Shown here: piece by piece, positions 47,924 through 60,421 of the stretch
How positions within the stretch are numbered: the stretch's first letter is position 1
Layout: each line of letters begins with the position of its first letter
Source of the DNA: Bimastos eiseni
Taxonomy: Eukaryota > Annelida > Clitellata > Crassiclitellata > Lumbricidae
Direction of reading: 5' to 3'
NCBI GenBank assembly: GCA_959347315.1
Contig: OY365806.1
Span: forward strand, 24,907,855-24,971,854
Length of the DNA: 64,000 bases
Translations under genes and position numbers: made by a program
Notes under the pieces: model-generated
Databases searched by the model: none
Told to the model about the DNA's origin: nothing
What the model saw: the letters and a program-made list of their open reading frames with translations, nothing else

Positions 47924-49890
47924 TATGCACCACTGTTTTACCGATTCATCAATTTAGCTCATTTCAGAATTCAGAAGTGAAAACAGGTTTAGCTAGTTGT
48001 TCACAGTTTTTTACATTCTGTCATTCGACCGCGGCACCCCATAGAGCAGGTACACGGTACCCTTGGGTGTCGCGGCATCCTATAAGTCGGCAAACAATGT
48101 GTTAGACTATGAGTATGACTAATGATCGAGTAAACTGTGATGGAGACTAGGAAAGTGAAAACTGAGGACGGCGGCAACCGCCGTCATTCATTGTCAACAT
48201 TGTGGAGAACATTGGTTTTCCACCAAACAAACGACACCAATCACGCTTCCACAGTCCATACACAATAGCCTATACGTGGGGCGATGGTGACACCACCCAC
48301 CAAACAACAGCCATCGATATATGTCCATCGCACGGCCTCTTTCGACTTTGCGATATTTAGCGTGGAGAAAGACTAAAACGTCACAGCGGCTGCATGGATT
48401 TACTCAACAGAGAGAGAGAGAGAGAGAGAGCGGATTCAGAAACATATAGGCCTACATGTAATGCAAGAGTGACATACAGAGATTTAAGCACATAAGCTTA
48501 GGCCTATATATAGGCCAAGGTGAAGACTGGAGACCCGAAGTAGACACGTGGCATGACTATTCGTCAAACGGACGATCCAGCTTCTACTTACACAATATCA
48601 TTGTAGCCTATGCAGTTTCTAGGCTAGATTGTACCTGCGCTATGATTGATACACCATTCCAGCCTTTGCGTAGGCCATAATTATCTCCGTGCAATATCGC
48701 ACCTTTCTCACAACTAGCACATTTGAACTAGGGCTTTAGTGGTCACTGACACTTCACATGAAGCATTCAAAAGAATGATGATACAATTTCAGCAGAGTTA
48801 GGCGACAGAACCGGGTGTATAGCCTATATATAATTTTTGTATTTAGGCATAATAGATGGCTACACGAAATGTGAGAATCAAATACAGTCCTGACTATAAA
48901 TAACCGCAATGATAAGATACGGGTAACAGCAGAAGATTCTACAATTGATTGTCAGTAGCCTGTTTTTCAGATGCCTCATCGGACTCACGCAAAATACATC
49001 AGAGGCTGAGTATATATGTATTCGTGATTGAGGTATATATGTATAGGCCTATATCGTTCTTCAGCGCAGACGCCTCGTTTAATGCGTCGTCAATAACCCT
49101 TGGGATGTGACAACGCTTTAGGTGCTTTCTTGTTAGCGCCGAGCATCCCAAGGCTCCATCTATCTTTCACAAGACTTCTATTTTCGTCAGACTCCATCAG
49201 CGTCCTCCTGATCGACTACTACGGCTCCGGTTGGCGCCATGTATACAAGAATTCTGAATAATGCAGACGAGATGGTGCCAAACACGGCGACGGTTGAAGG
49301 TGTGTCTACGTTCCGCACCGCCTGAACACTCTTGCTCCAATCGGGCAAGGCATATGTCATAGGTGGATTACCAATAGAACGCTTTTTCTGTCGTCAGCAC
49401 ATAAGTTAATATTTTCTGTACACGTTCGTCTGCACATGGTGGCCTTCTGCTCATTCAAAAGGACACAAATATAAATATGTATATATATATATATATATAT
49501 TGGTATAAAATATATTTCACTCAGATGTTATCGTGTAGGCCCTTTCAACTTCCTCGGAATATCAACGGACCAAACGGACCTATAAGCCCAATAAATAGGG
49601 TTAGAAAGTTTTTCATTTCATGTAACTATAGTTGTAGTGCATCGTTCTGAAGTACCAGGTAATAGAAATAGATAGGTACATTTATCGTGTCCTGCTTCGG
49701 ATCATAAATGCACTGTCATTTATGATATTAAGGCCTCCGAAGATAAAATTGACAACGAAAATATGCTTGAACATATAAAAGATTGCCTCTTCATATTTTC
49801 ATAAAGCTTTATAAAGCATCTAATATCCCGTGTAAAATTGAAGTGTGGACATCCGCGAGTTAGGAAGCAACGGAAACACTATTATATGCC
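47924..49890. other. single-copy spacer right of the array
   Basis: No gene was supported. It contains an (AG)n tract at about 48411-48430 and a (TA)n tract near 49480-49500. AGGCCTA-containing words are frequent. Confidence 0.5.
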
Positions 49891-49936
49891 TACAATAATA
49901 ATAATAATAATAATAGTAATAATAATAATAATAATT
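49891..49936 (+). repeat. (AAT)n microsatellite at the 5' edge of an RLE retrotransposon
   Basis: AAT units with one AGT variant, then the 5'-truncated retrotransposon copy begins within about 15 bp. Confidence 0.9.
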
Positions 49937-49953
49937 CCAATAACAATTCATGT

Positions 49954-50661
49954 GACCGTGCTCGCCTGCTGACCTCACGAGCACCTCATTCTGGAGACTG
50001 GATGCTAGCGCCCCCTGTGACTGCCCTAGGCCTGCGCCTCTCAAACGAGGATGTACGAATGACAGCCGGGTTGAGGCTAGGAACGACGCTCTGCGAGCCA
50101 CATTTGTGTCACCAATGTCAAGAGAGCGTCGACGCAAAAGGTCTCCATGGACTAATTTGTAGAAGAGGCAGCGGAAAACATCAACGACATAGCATGTTGA
50201 ACGATGCCATCTGGAGAACTCTTGGCAGAGCGAAGATTCCAGCGCAAAAGGAACCTCTCAACTTGGTAAGAGAAGATGGAAAGCGACCGGACGGCGTCAC
50301 GCTCATTCCTTGGACACGTGGTCGATGTCTGGCATGGGATGTGACAGTGCCCGACACCTACGCCAAGTCACATCTTGTCGACACATCTATCAGAGCTGGC
50401 GAAGCAGCCGAACGCGCTGCTAAGACGAAGAGGGCCAAGTATTCCACCATAACCAACACCCACGACTTCGTAGCCCTCTCCTTGAAATCCGGCGGCGCTT
50501 GGAGCAGTGAAGGACTGCAGTTCATCTCAGAGTTGGGTAGTCGAACGAGTGCTGCAACCCACGATCCAATGGAGACGTCATTTCTGTTCCAACGTATCTC
50601 AGTTGTCCTTCAGCGTGGGAACGCAGCCTGCCTCTTCGGGACATTGCCAACACTCACTTAG
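49954..50661 (+). pseudogene. RLE retrotransposon, C-terminal fragment (copy 3)
   Basis: One continuous open frame from 49954 to the stop at 50659-50661. It begins just before the Ser-Gly-Asp-Trp segment that precedes the zinc knuckle, so all of the RT is missing. It has the zinc knuckle (His-Gln-Cys...His-Gly-Leu-Ile-Cys, about 50110-50160), the nuclease core Lys-Arg-Pro-Asp-Gly...Trp-Asp-Val-Thr-Val (about 50281-50349) and the conserved tail Glu-Thr-Ser-Phe-Leu-Phe-Gln-Arg. No frameshift was seen, although without RT it is not autonomous. It is the youngest-looking of the four copies and is followed by AAT repeats at 50681-50708. Confidence 0.85.
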
Positions 50662-50680
50662 CTCATCATGGGCGATAACA

Positions 50681-50708
50681 TAATAATAATAATAATAATA
50701 ATAATAAT
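50681..50708 (+). repeat. (AAT)n tract between two RLE retrotransposon copies
   Basis: Forms the tail of copy 3 and the probable 5' boundary of copy 4, which suggests both used the same microsatellite as target. Confidence 0.85.
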
Positions 50709-53700
50709 GGAATGACGTCAGCGGACATCGTAGGTGGTAACATTTTTAACGTTCTACTTTTAAACAAAAATTACTGCGGTTCACGTTTTCGTCAGAGTTG
50801 GATTTTAACGTCTTTTAATTAAATAGCAACTCGTGACACGATGGATCATTTCCACTATAGCTGAACTGCTAAGAACACAACGCAATTGGTTCGTTAAACT
50901 TTCTGGCATCATCGATTTCATACGCAATTTTGAAATTTTAACGTCGATGGCCGTCCACCATGATTTTTGTCGAACGACGTCACAATCACCATGGCAACGT
51001 TTGTAATTTAAATAGCGGTGCATTTGAAAACAAAGGGAAGGAGAATCTTATTCCCGAATTAATCTAAAACTACTTTTAAGACTGGGTTTTACATGATAGA
51101 GTGTAGTCTGTAGAGTGTAGATCCATGACAATGCGATCCAGCCAATCACAATCTGACCAATCACAGATTGATGGACCAGGCTTAAAAAAAGCGAGCGGGG
51201 TATGCAGTCACTGCTTTTCAGTTAGACAGTTGCACCTGAAAGACGGCACAGTTCACCTACATGGTCCGCGTATCAGCCCGTGCCCAGGCTCGAGGAAGCC
51301 TCCACTGACCCAGCTGCGGCAGGACAAATCGCTGATGGACAGGCAATCATTGACAGACGGTGCTCAGCAAGAGCCAGAGATGCTGACCCAGCGAGGCAAG
51401 GTTGTTCTGCATCAAGGAACAGGAAATATCAACCACCCGAGAAAAAAAGCGCAGGCGTCATGAAGCATGTCCCGAAGGCTGCTCGATTCGCCTGTTCACA
51501 GGCCCTCGAGAGAATTCTGACTTCCATTAACTACGACCCAAGTAACATTGAGACATGGCATACGCTGCTTCGCTTTGCCTCCAGCGTTCTTGCACAGCCA
51601 CAGCGGACAGGCCGCAGACATAACGCGGCAAATGTGGTTAAAAGACGCCTCGAGAATAAGAACTACGCGAGAGAGGATGATGTGGAAGCAGATTGTGCGT
51701 CGGGGACTCGAAGGAGGGTAGATGCTCGAGAGATGTTTTTGGCAGCGGTGAATGCCAAGGTGGAGGAGGGCAACATAAGGGCCGCATCACGTATACTCTG
51801 CAGTCAGGACCGCCCAGTCGAGGCGGCGACCGAATCACTTAACGCTTTGCAGGAAAGACACCCAGCAATTGGATGGACGGACCAAATGTCAGACTTGCCT
51901 GAGCCGTCACAAACGTGTTCTTTCCAGGTCACTGTGAGAGAAGTGAAAGATGCGATCAGATCGTTCCCGGCGGGTTCAGCGGGGGGTCCGGATGGGTTCC
52001 GACTCCAACATCTTCTCGACCTAATAAACACCAGGGAATTGGCTGGTACATTACTCCAGTCTACGACGGACTTCATGAATGTACTGCTGCGTGGTGATTG
52101 TCCACTCGCGTTACGTGAACTGATATTTGGAGGCTCTCTTGTCGCTCTTTCCAAGAAATCAGAGGGCCTCAGACCGATTGTCATCGGATATGTATGGCGC
52201 AGCCTGGCAGCAAAATGTGCCAATAATTATGCCCTGAAAAGACTGGGAGAGTTCTCACCCCATTCACCCCATTCCAGGTAGGCATTGCAATCCCTGGAGG
52301 GGGAGAGGCAGCGGTTCGCGCCGCAAGAAATTTTGTGACGAACATGCAACGAGACCAAATCTTTGTCAAATTGGACTTCGCAAATGCTTTCAACACACTG
52401 CGGAGAGATGTAATGCTTCGAGCCGTCCATGACACCATCCCAGAATTCTATGCGTTCACCCACCAGGCATATTCAATTGAGGCCAACCTACAATTCGGTC
52501 GATTTGTAGTGAGGTCTAGGATGGGACCACAGCAGGGAGACCCACTAGGGCTTCTGCTGTTTTGCCTGCCCCTGCAGCCGACTTTAAAAGAGTTGCGATC
52601 TCCGTTCAAGCTTGGGTACCTCGATGATCTGTCCCTAGGTGGAAACGTGGATGACGTTCGGCAAGATATGACAAAGATAAAAGAGCTTGAGACAACGCTT
52701 GGAATTTCCATGAACAGACTTAAATGTGAATACTACTCGGAGGCAGAGTTGATTGGAGAGGGTTTTGAGGACTTCAGAAGATGAGAACCAGAGGAACTGA
52801 CCCTTTTGGGTTCTCCACTTTTCAGAGGGAAGGCCCTTGATGAAGCCTTGCAAGAACACAGCGAACACTTTGATCGAATATTGAAAGACCTTATGGACCT
52901 CCAGTCATAAGCAGCCCTCATAATGCTGAGATCCTGTTTCGGGGCGGCAAAGATGACTTACCTGCTGCGGACTTCTCCGTGCTGGAACCACCCGTTACTG
53001 GAGACAATAGACCATCAGACTAAAACAGGACTGGAGAAGATCCTCAACACGGAGCTCAATGACATTCAGTGGTTACAGGCTTCGCTCCTGATTAGAGATG
53101 GAGGACTCGGGACCAGGCGGGTATCGATGCTGGCAACTTCAGCCTATTTGGCGTCAGCTGCGTCGACCGTCTCGCTCGTGGGCGCCATCTTAGCCGTGGA
53201 AGAGTGGAACGACGTGTACCAGGAGGAAATGTTCAACGTTCGTAAGGATTCTATCCGGTGACGATGATACCGGTTCCGATCCAACAGAAGACCTGGGACA
53301 GACCTTTGATCAATCAATCAATCAATTCAAGTTTATTTGGCAAACCAGAGTAATAAGTTACATGAGATCGGTATAACAAATAAACTTTGTGTTTACACAG
53401 GAGACTCAATTAAGGACGGAGGGTCCTGCAGGTTAGGGCCACCAATAAATTAGGTACAAAGTAGTTGAGTATAGAGGCCAATAGGTGAGTAGAGTGTTTG
53501 AAAATAACATGGAGGAGCAAAGCTTAACTAATCTTAACTAACGAATATGCTACATTAAGCGAGTAAAGGCACATGGTAAGATAATAGGGATTGCCTAATC
53601 AAGGTAGCTGACCACAACCGGTGTTTGAAGTAGCTAATGACAAAATAATAGATCAAAATTTATCTTATCAGGAATATTACAGGAACTACTGTAATCAGAT

Positions 53701-54741
53701 TTCTCAATGATGAAGTACACGTATGCCAACGATTGTCATAAGTGAGGTTGAGTTCACAGTAATGGTTACAATTCACCAGATATAGTAGCAGATTTAATAT
53801 TGTTTTTGAATGAATGGAAATTGGAGATGAGACGCAAATTGGCAAAGATAGAATTCCAGATTCTAGGACCTTTGCACTTGATGGCCACTAGCCTAGTGTT
53901 TGTTCTAGCATAAGGAAGGTACGAGGTGTTAGGATCTCTACTAAGGTGATACAATAATCCTGCATTAGGAGTAAAATAAACGAAGATAAAGCGAAAGTCT
54001 GGTCCGGATGCGAAAACCCACTTAGTCAAGCCAGAATACGAGCATTATCTGCCCCGCACGCCGGAGACTGGCTTTGGACTATCCCCTTGGCTTCCTGCGG
54101 GTTGGGATTAAACAATGAGGCGGTCAGGGTTGCGGCAGGACTTCGCCTAGGACTAGTGCACTGTGCAGCGCATCCATGTCAATGCGGGGAGAGCGTCGAT
54201 CCAGGTGGACATCACGGTCTGGTCTGCAGAAGATCAATGGGAAGAGCAGCACGACACTCTGCCATAAATGAAATAATCTGGAGAGCTCTCTTGAAAGCGG
54301 ACATTCCGAGCTCAAGAGAACCATCGGGACTGATCCGCACCGATGGCAAGAGACCAGATGGCGCCACATTAATCCCATGGGCGAGAGGCAGACACCTAGC
54401 ATGGGACGCAACAGTCATTCACACATGCGCATCCTCTTATGTACATCTGACAGCATCAACAGCCGGTGGAGCAGCAGAACATGCCGCAGAACGAAAGTGC
54501 ATCAAGTACTCATCCCTCCCTACCACGCATGATTTTGTGCCAGTGGCCATCGAATCACTGGGCCCCATAAACCGTACTGGAATGGAGTTTCTGCAAGAGC
54601 TGGGCCGCCGTATGACACAGGCAACGGGAAACCCTCGCGAAACAACTCATCTTTTTCAACGTCTATCTATTTGTACACAACGTTTTAATGCAGTGGCATT
54701 CAGGGGCTCTTTCGTTCAGCCCGATGGGGACGAAAACCTAT
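50709..54741 (+). pseudogene. RLE retrotransposon, near full-length copy 4, split by a nested insertion
   Basis: Starts at the AAT tract with about 400 bp of probable 5' untranslated sequence. The N-terminal part has a zinc-finger pattern Cys-x2-Cys...His-Gly-Pro-Arg...Cys-Pro-Gly-Ser (about 51205-51290). A frameshift follows, then an open frame (51280-52281) to the start of RT. RT continues in a third frame (52335-52784) with Lys-Leu-Asp-Phe-Ala-Asn-Ala-Phe, Gln-Gln-Gly-Asp-Pro-Leu-Gly and Tyr-Leu-Asp-Asp. Stops occur at 52782 and 52907. After the thumb, 0.7 kb of foreign DNA intervenes (53303-54015). The zinc knuckle and Lys-Arg-Pro-Asp...Trp-Asp nuclease follow (frame 54087-54743). The tail is AAT repeats. 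It is the best guide to the family's full structure, but inactive. Confidence 0.85.
53303..54015 (-). mobile_element. nested CR1/L2-like non-LTR fragment, antisense
   Basis: Read on the minus strand, about 54000-53766 encodes the extreme C-terminus of an APE-type non-LTR RT: Ala-Arg-Thr-Asn-Thr-Arg, then Gly-Pro-Arg-Ile-Trp-Asn-Ser-Ile, then a Phe-Lys-containing end. A 3' untranslated region follows, ending in a (GATT)n tail, read as (AATC)n at 53309-53324. It is truncated at its 5' end and interrupts the RLE retrotransposon, so it inserted later. It resembles the element at 29858-31855 but is clearly a different copy. Confidence 0.75.
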
Positions 54742-54774
54742 AATAATAATAATCCGAATAATAGGACGATTTGA

Positions 54775-54812
<38 letters not shown>

Positions 54813-54846
54813 TAATAATAATAATAATAACAACAATAATAATAAT
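54740..54846 (+). repeat. (AAT)n microsatellite tail of RLE retrotransposon copy 4
   Basis: AAT arrays with occasional AAC units and one short unique interruption (about 54754-54774). They directly follow the retrotransposon stop codon. Confidence 0.9.
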
Positions 54847-55065
54847 ACTGACATATGACTCCGTTCTTCCATGTCCTATAGACCTAATTAGCTATATCTC
54901 TTGTATTGCTTTGCCATTAATTGGCACTCATAAACAAATAAAATGTTGGAGCTGTATAAATATAGTAGGACACGGGCGATAGCGCTTCAATCACGACGCT
55001 GTGCTGGTGATCCTCTGTCAAACCATGATAATAAATTAATAATACTAGGACCCTTAAGAACGCGT

Positions 55066-55912
55066 CCTGAAATCAGAGATATATGGTCTCGTGATAGTGT
55101 CTCGGTCTCGAGACAGTTTTTTAGTGTCTCGGTCTCGGAGGCCTGCTGTCTTTGTCTCGGTCTCGGTCTCGAAGTAGTGTCTCGAATTTTTTATAAACTG
55201 TCTTGATGTGAAAGTCTTGTTCTGTCTCGAACAAGCAGTCTCGGTAAGTTTCGCGTTAATTGTCTGAAAATTTTGTGCTAGAAACTTAAACCAGAATTTA
55301 CGAGAAACGGTAATTCTGGTTAACGCGCGAGCCACATGATACTGAAATCAATTCAATTGTCTTAAAGCGGAAAAATGTCAGAGAGAGAACCTGAAAGTGT
55401 GAAGTTTGCGTTTACGCAATTTGAAGGTAGGCCTATTGACATACAATTGGCTATTACTTTGTCATTGATGTAAAACCACCATATCCGAAACGATGGGAAT
55501 AACTTCAAGTTTCTTAGGGTGATTATGCGCAAATTTATAATTTCCTTTGGTATTTGGTATCGAATTTTCTTGTTTAAAATCGTCTAGAAGATTTCAGACG
55601 TGCTTTCTTGATACTATATGCAGAAGATAGGCCGACGAAGAAATATCGAAAAAGATAAAAACTCGGCAATATAAAAACTGTTCTTGGGAATTGGTACGAT
55701 ATAAATTATAATTAAGTTTCAAATTGAAATTACAAATGAACCTTATTCCCGAAAACTGATACATTAGTATTTTTGCAGCCTTTTATATAGGATCACTCGT
55801 CTTTTACTGTCTCGAACCGTCTTGAACCTAGTGTCTCGGTCTCGGCATCTCACTGTCTCGGTCTCGTCTTGGTCTTGAAGTTTAAAGTCTTGCATGCAAC
55901 ACTGCCTGAAAT
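55066..55912. mobile_element. 831-bp hAT-like element with perfect 8-bp target duplication
   Basis: The element spans 55074-55904. It begins CAGAGATATATGG and ends GCATGCAACACTG. Both flanks are CCTGAAAT (55066-55073 and 55905-55912). Both subterminal regions are packed with GTCTCGGTCTCG repeats. No transposase frame lies inside. Confidence 0.85.
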
Positions 55913-57057
55913 TGACTTGCTTTGATGCGTATAGATTGTCGACATGAGGACAAAATTCAATTGGCTTTTGAAGGCGATACCCAGGATTGTGACTTCCTCC
56001 ACTCTTTCTATTCCTAAAATAGGGCGTGGGAATCTTGGGATGTTTTTGCGCTTATTTTGGGCCGTAACCGCGTTAACAGAAGTTTCAAACAATAGCTTTA
56101 TCAGTATTCTCAACCTTAGAAATTTTCCACCAATGCATTTGCCTTTTCCGATGCATGATCTTTTCCAGAACGACAACGCTCCAGATGGGGCAACCATTCT
56201 TTTCATTTTTTTTCGTCGACGATCCACACATCATGCACTAACAGTAGATGTAGGTCCTATCTAGCTAGACCCACACGTTTCGCAACTTGGAATATTATAT
56301 TATAGAAGAAAATTTAAGACATTCAGTTCGATTTTATGCGTGCATGCTATGGTAGTAGCTCATTGCAACTTAATTATTTTAATTACTTAATACAGCCCGC
56401 TCCGCTTGTCAAACGTTTTAGAAAACCAGTTGAAACAACTTTTATCTTTCAATATCCGAAAAAAATCAACAAATCTAACAGACGATTAAATCGGAACCGC
56501 ATATAAGACGAGCGCGTTCATGAAAAGTTAAAATAGGTACATGTACAGAGAGGGACGAAAAGCTAAGTAGAATGCATAACACGAATGACATCCAATATAA
56601 ACACAGGACACGCAAGTTGGTTAGTAGGTCTAATAAAATAGGAAATTTTAGTGGAATAATAAAAAATTAAATGCTGCTTATGATAACGTAGCTGGCCGAG
56701 AATTGCACTGCTGCATGGACGCATATGGACGCGCGTCCAGGCAGCTCTGGCCAAATAAGTGGCAGGACAGCGTCCAGCCACGAAAATAAGTGCCTGGACG
56801 CCGTCCATGATCGTCCATGCACAGTTTATAAGCACTGGTTCAGTCACATATTTTTGTAACTGAGACGCACTGACAAAACAACAGACATTGTTAATTCAAA
56901 ATAAGTGACTGGATCATTTAAATAATTGCGAAACAAATTCTTTTACTTAAAGTCTTAACGCACTATAGGACAATATATTAAAGAATTGCAAAAATTGGCA
57001 ACTGATTCGATCTTGATCCAAACTTGTGTAGGCCTGCACCATCGTACGCTCTCTTAG
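55913..57057. other. non-coding DNA
   Basis: No gene was supported. Near 56710-56820 GGACG and CGTCC words alternate, giving short inverted repeats such as TGGACGCATATGGACGCG facing GCCTGGACGCCGTCC; this may be another small element. Confidence 0.4.
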
Positions 57058-57141
57058 AATGCGATATGGAACAATCGTCCAAATTATGTTGCGCATCTAC
57101 CCACCTTTAAACTGTTTAAGAAAAGCTTAAACCCTTTATAG
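57058..57141 (+). pseudogene. short non-LTR RT C-terminal remnant
   Basis: One frame reads Asn-Ala-Ile-Trp-Asn-Asn-Arg-Pro and then Thr-Phe-Lys-Leu-Phe-Lys-Lys-Ser-Leu, the usual closing pattern of CR1/L2/Jockey-type reverse transcriptases, just before a stop. Nothing recognisable precedes it, so only the last ~28 codons survive. Confidence 0.6.
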
Positions 57142-58023
57142 GCCTACTCGCTGAACTGTTGTTTTTGAGGGGAAATGGTTAAGATTTCGGCTATCAGTCA
57201 TGTTTAGCTCGTTCAGTTGCGAAATATACACTCATATACAGCGCATTTTAATATTGCACTGTTATGTACTAGGCCTACTACCAAATAATTATATTATACA
57301 GAAAAGAGACCAATCCAGGTTCAGCGGGTCCACGTCTTCCGTTTAAATTGACCTTTTGAGTTCTGACAAATGCATCATTTACTGGAAGTCTTTGAGTTAG
57401 ATTTGACCGCTACTACTGTGAAGAATTGAAGAACTGGAGCTTGTGACCTGATTCAAGTAGCCTGCTTGGTAGGACTAGGCCTATAGCAGAAGACGGGATC
57501 CACGCGGAGCATCATCTTCCTGAAGCGTCACGCATCGATAGTGTCGAGTTAATTGTTTGGGGCATCTGTGGTGGACTACATTTCGCCACTTTGTCAATGC
57601 ATGCAAGCAGAGCTGTAGCCATGTGTTCGGCTCGATCGTAGAGCTCCAGATGTAGGCTACTTGTCTAGGAAGGGAAACCATACGAGGTCTGGCGATGGTG
57701 AATTGGCGCTTGATATCCTGTTCGCGTGAGCCACTAAAACTATAGCGGACACCGAAGTAGGTAAAAACTTCAACACTTGCATTTGAAGAGCTGGAATATA
57801 ATCCATCTTCTCTAGAAGTCTAAGATTCGTCTGGGATTCCTTCTACCTGTAGACCTATCACCTTCGTGCATCATTCTACTTGAACAGTTCTGGTGCGATC
57901 CTGCAGATGTGCCAGGTGCCTTACCACTTTCAGAGATAATATTCGCCATGATGGGGAACTGGAGAGTAACTAAGCTATGAATCGCAATGACTACGCAACC
58001 TCGTCGGTTAGCTTCTTAAATGC

Positions 58024-58765
58024 ATGCACATCAGATAGAGGCCGGGTTGACCCGCGGATCGGGTCTGGTCAGGAATACCTGTAGATTAAGCGGGTCGGGT
58101 AAAGAACCTGGCAGGTCGAATTGGGTCGGGTTTCAAATCCGGACCCATATCGACCCACCAATTTTTGCAGAGCCTAATTTTCAACTCAGTGCTATTCATA
58201 ATGTTAATCAGTTGCAATCAAATATATTGAATAAGGCAAAGTAATTAGCGCAAAAACGTATAGGGCAACGCCGAATTTGTTTCTTTTTACACCGAACTCC
58301 GCTCAAGCTGTCGTATGGAAAAATATCAAACGAATTTATGAGAAAACCAAAGGTCAGCTGATTTATTATTAGCGTGTGAGTTAGCTGAGGAGGCAATGCT
58401 GGGACACGCTAGCGGTACACCTTACGTATAGCCAGTTATATCCGGAATTCTGTGGCATATATTTATGGAGAAAGTAACTTAAGGCCAAAATAAATGGAAT
58501 AAATGAAGGGTCTCTTCCCTGATAAGTCCTCTCAAATCAATGTTATGATCAGATATGGAGGTCTGACTGTATTGCGTCTTACGACATTAGAATTTTACGA
58601 TAAATTATATCAGTAAAAAGTCGGGTCGGATTGGGTCGGGCTATGTACACCACGGGTCGGATCGGGTCAGATATTTGGCTTTAGAAGTCGGGTCGGGTCC
58701 ATTTTCAATGGGTCGGGTTGGGTCGGGTCATGAAAATTTGACCCATGTACAACTCTGATGCACAT
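58024..58765. mobile_element. 726-bp hAT-like element with perfect 8-bp target duplication
   Basis: The element spans 58032-58757. It starts CAGATAGAGGCCGGG and ends ACAACTCTG, and is flanked on both sides by ATGCACAT (58024-58031 and 58758-58765). TCGGGTCGGG-type repeats fill both ends in opposite arrangement. The interior has no transposase. Confidence 0.85.
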
Positions 58766-59092
58766 GCCCCATTCAGGAAGACCGAGATATGGATTCTCTT
58801 TTCTCTCCCTATTTTCCCTTCATGAGCCTGGTCAGAGCAGCCTGACCCTGTGAGGACGCCAATGTACATGTATATAATTAAAAGACAATGTAAACATTTA
58901 TGACAAAGTGCGCCGACTCGTGTTTAGCTATTGGTAAGTATTTATGCCAACCTGTCGATGAAGTAGTATACGTCACCTGAATTTCTTCTTGCGGTCTTTG
59001 ACCGTCGCTGCGCTAGGAGAACTAAATATAGGCCTACGTCTGCATCTAACGCTTTGCATCCGCGGTGACTATGCATCGCCCTTATATTGTGT

Positions 59093-59138
<46 letters not shown>

Positions 59139-59830
59139 CCTATGCATGCTACAGCATCTTCCCTGGACGAGGCATCGCCTCTCGCGCTTTTCTGGTAGAC
59201 GTGTCGCAGAACAGTGATGCACTCAGTAGCAGTAGCAGCAGCCGTCATAAGACTTCAGTTTTCTCTAACATGCATCTTCTTCACCGACGAATATATTTAG
59301 ACATTCCACTTTGCCACGACACGCAATCCTGAAAACACGTAAGCATCACGCACTTACACACAATGGCACACAGAGGCTACACCCAAAATGGCCGACACAC
59401 TGGAGACGCTTTAGCTAGCCCACAACTAATAATATGTTAGAGCATTTTCACTACCCGACAGCACCCGTAGCAGACTAAATTCAAAACACGTTCTTTAAAA
59501 TTATACCTGAAAATAAAATGAAAATTTAAATATATTATTTCAAACACGTCTGCTATAACCTTGTAGGTTTTCGTTTGGTTTCGTTAAAAGTAGGAATACA
59601 TTGGACAACACGATAGGCCTATATTCTAAATTAACAAACACAACTATACGAACTGAACACATATAAGTTACATTCTTAATAGGCCGCATATACCTTAATT
59701 ACTAGATAGTATGCTTGTATTTGTACGTTTTAAAATAGTAATCTCATATTGTACTACCCTGTGAACTTCTAAGATCGATGTTTCAACAGTATTGAAGATA
59801 TTCTATTATATCTAAGCGCAGCCTTTAAAA
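58766..59830. other. non-coding DNA with a (TA)n tract
   Basis: A (TA)n tract of about 40 bp lies at 59097-59136. No gene was supported on either strand. Confidence 0.5.
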
Positions 59831-59835
59831 CAAAC

Positions 59836-60421
59836 CCATGCGCGCACCGCCCAATAAACCGATCAACAGACACACGCGCGCACCGCCGCATCAACCGATC
59901 AACAGACACACGCGCACACAGCCCAATTGACCCGTCAGCAGACACTCGCGCACATCGCCGCATCAACCGATGAACAGATACACGCGCGCACCACCCAATA
60001 AACCTATCAACAGACACACGCGCTCATCACCGCATCAATTTATCAACAGACACACGCGCACACTGCCGCATTAATTGATCAACAGACAAACGCGTACACC
60101 GCTACATAAACCGATCAACAGACCCCCACGCACACCGCCGCATCAACCTATCATCAGACACACCGCGCAATTCGCTACATCAACCGATCAACAGACACAC
60201 GCGCACACCGCCGCCCTATCATCAGACACACCGCGCAATTCGCTACATCAACCGATCAACAGACACACGCGCACACCGCCGCCCTATCATCAGACACACC
60301 GCGCAATTCGCTACATCAACCTATCAACAGACAAACGCGCGCACCGCTCCATTAATCGATCAACAGACACACGCGCACACAACCCAATAAACCCATCAAT
60401 GGACCCACACGAGAGTCGAAG
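59836..60421. repeat. ~36-bp minisatellite (CGATCAACAGACACACGCGC)
   Basis: About 16 degenerate units of a 33-37-bp repeat containing ATCAACAGACACACGCGC and CACCGCCGCATCAACC. A higher-order unit of about 66 bp (CCCTATCATCAGACACACCG through CAACCGATCAACAG) is repeated near 60212 and 60278. Several frames stay open across it; these are repeat artefacts. Confidence 0.85.

Noticed and set aside
59836..60421. CRISPR-like array
   Set aside because: Units are degenerate with no constant repeat and variable spacers, and the window is metazoan.
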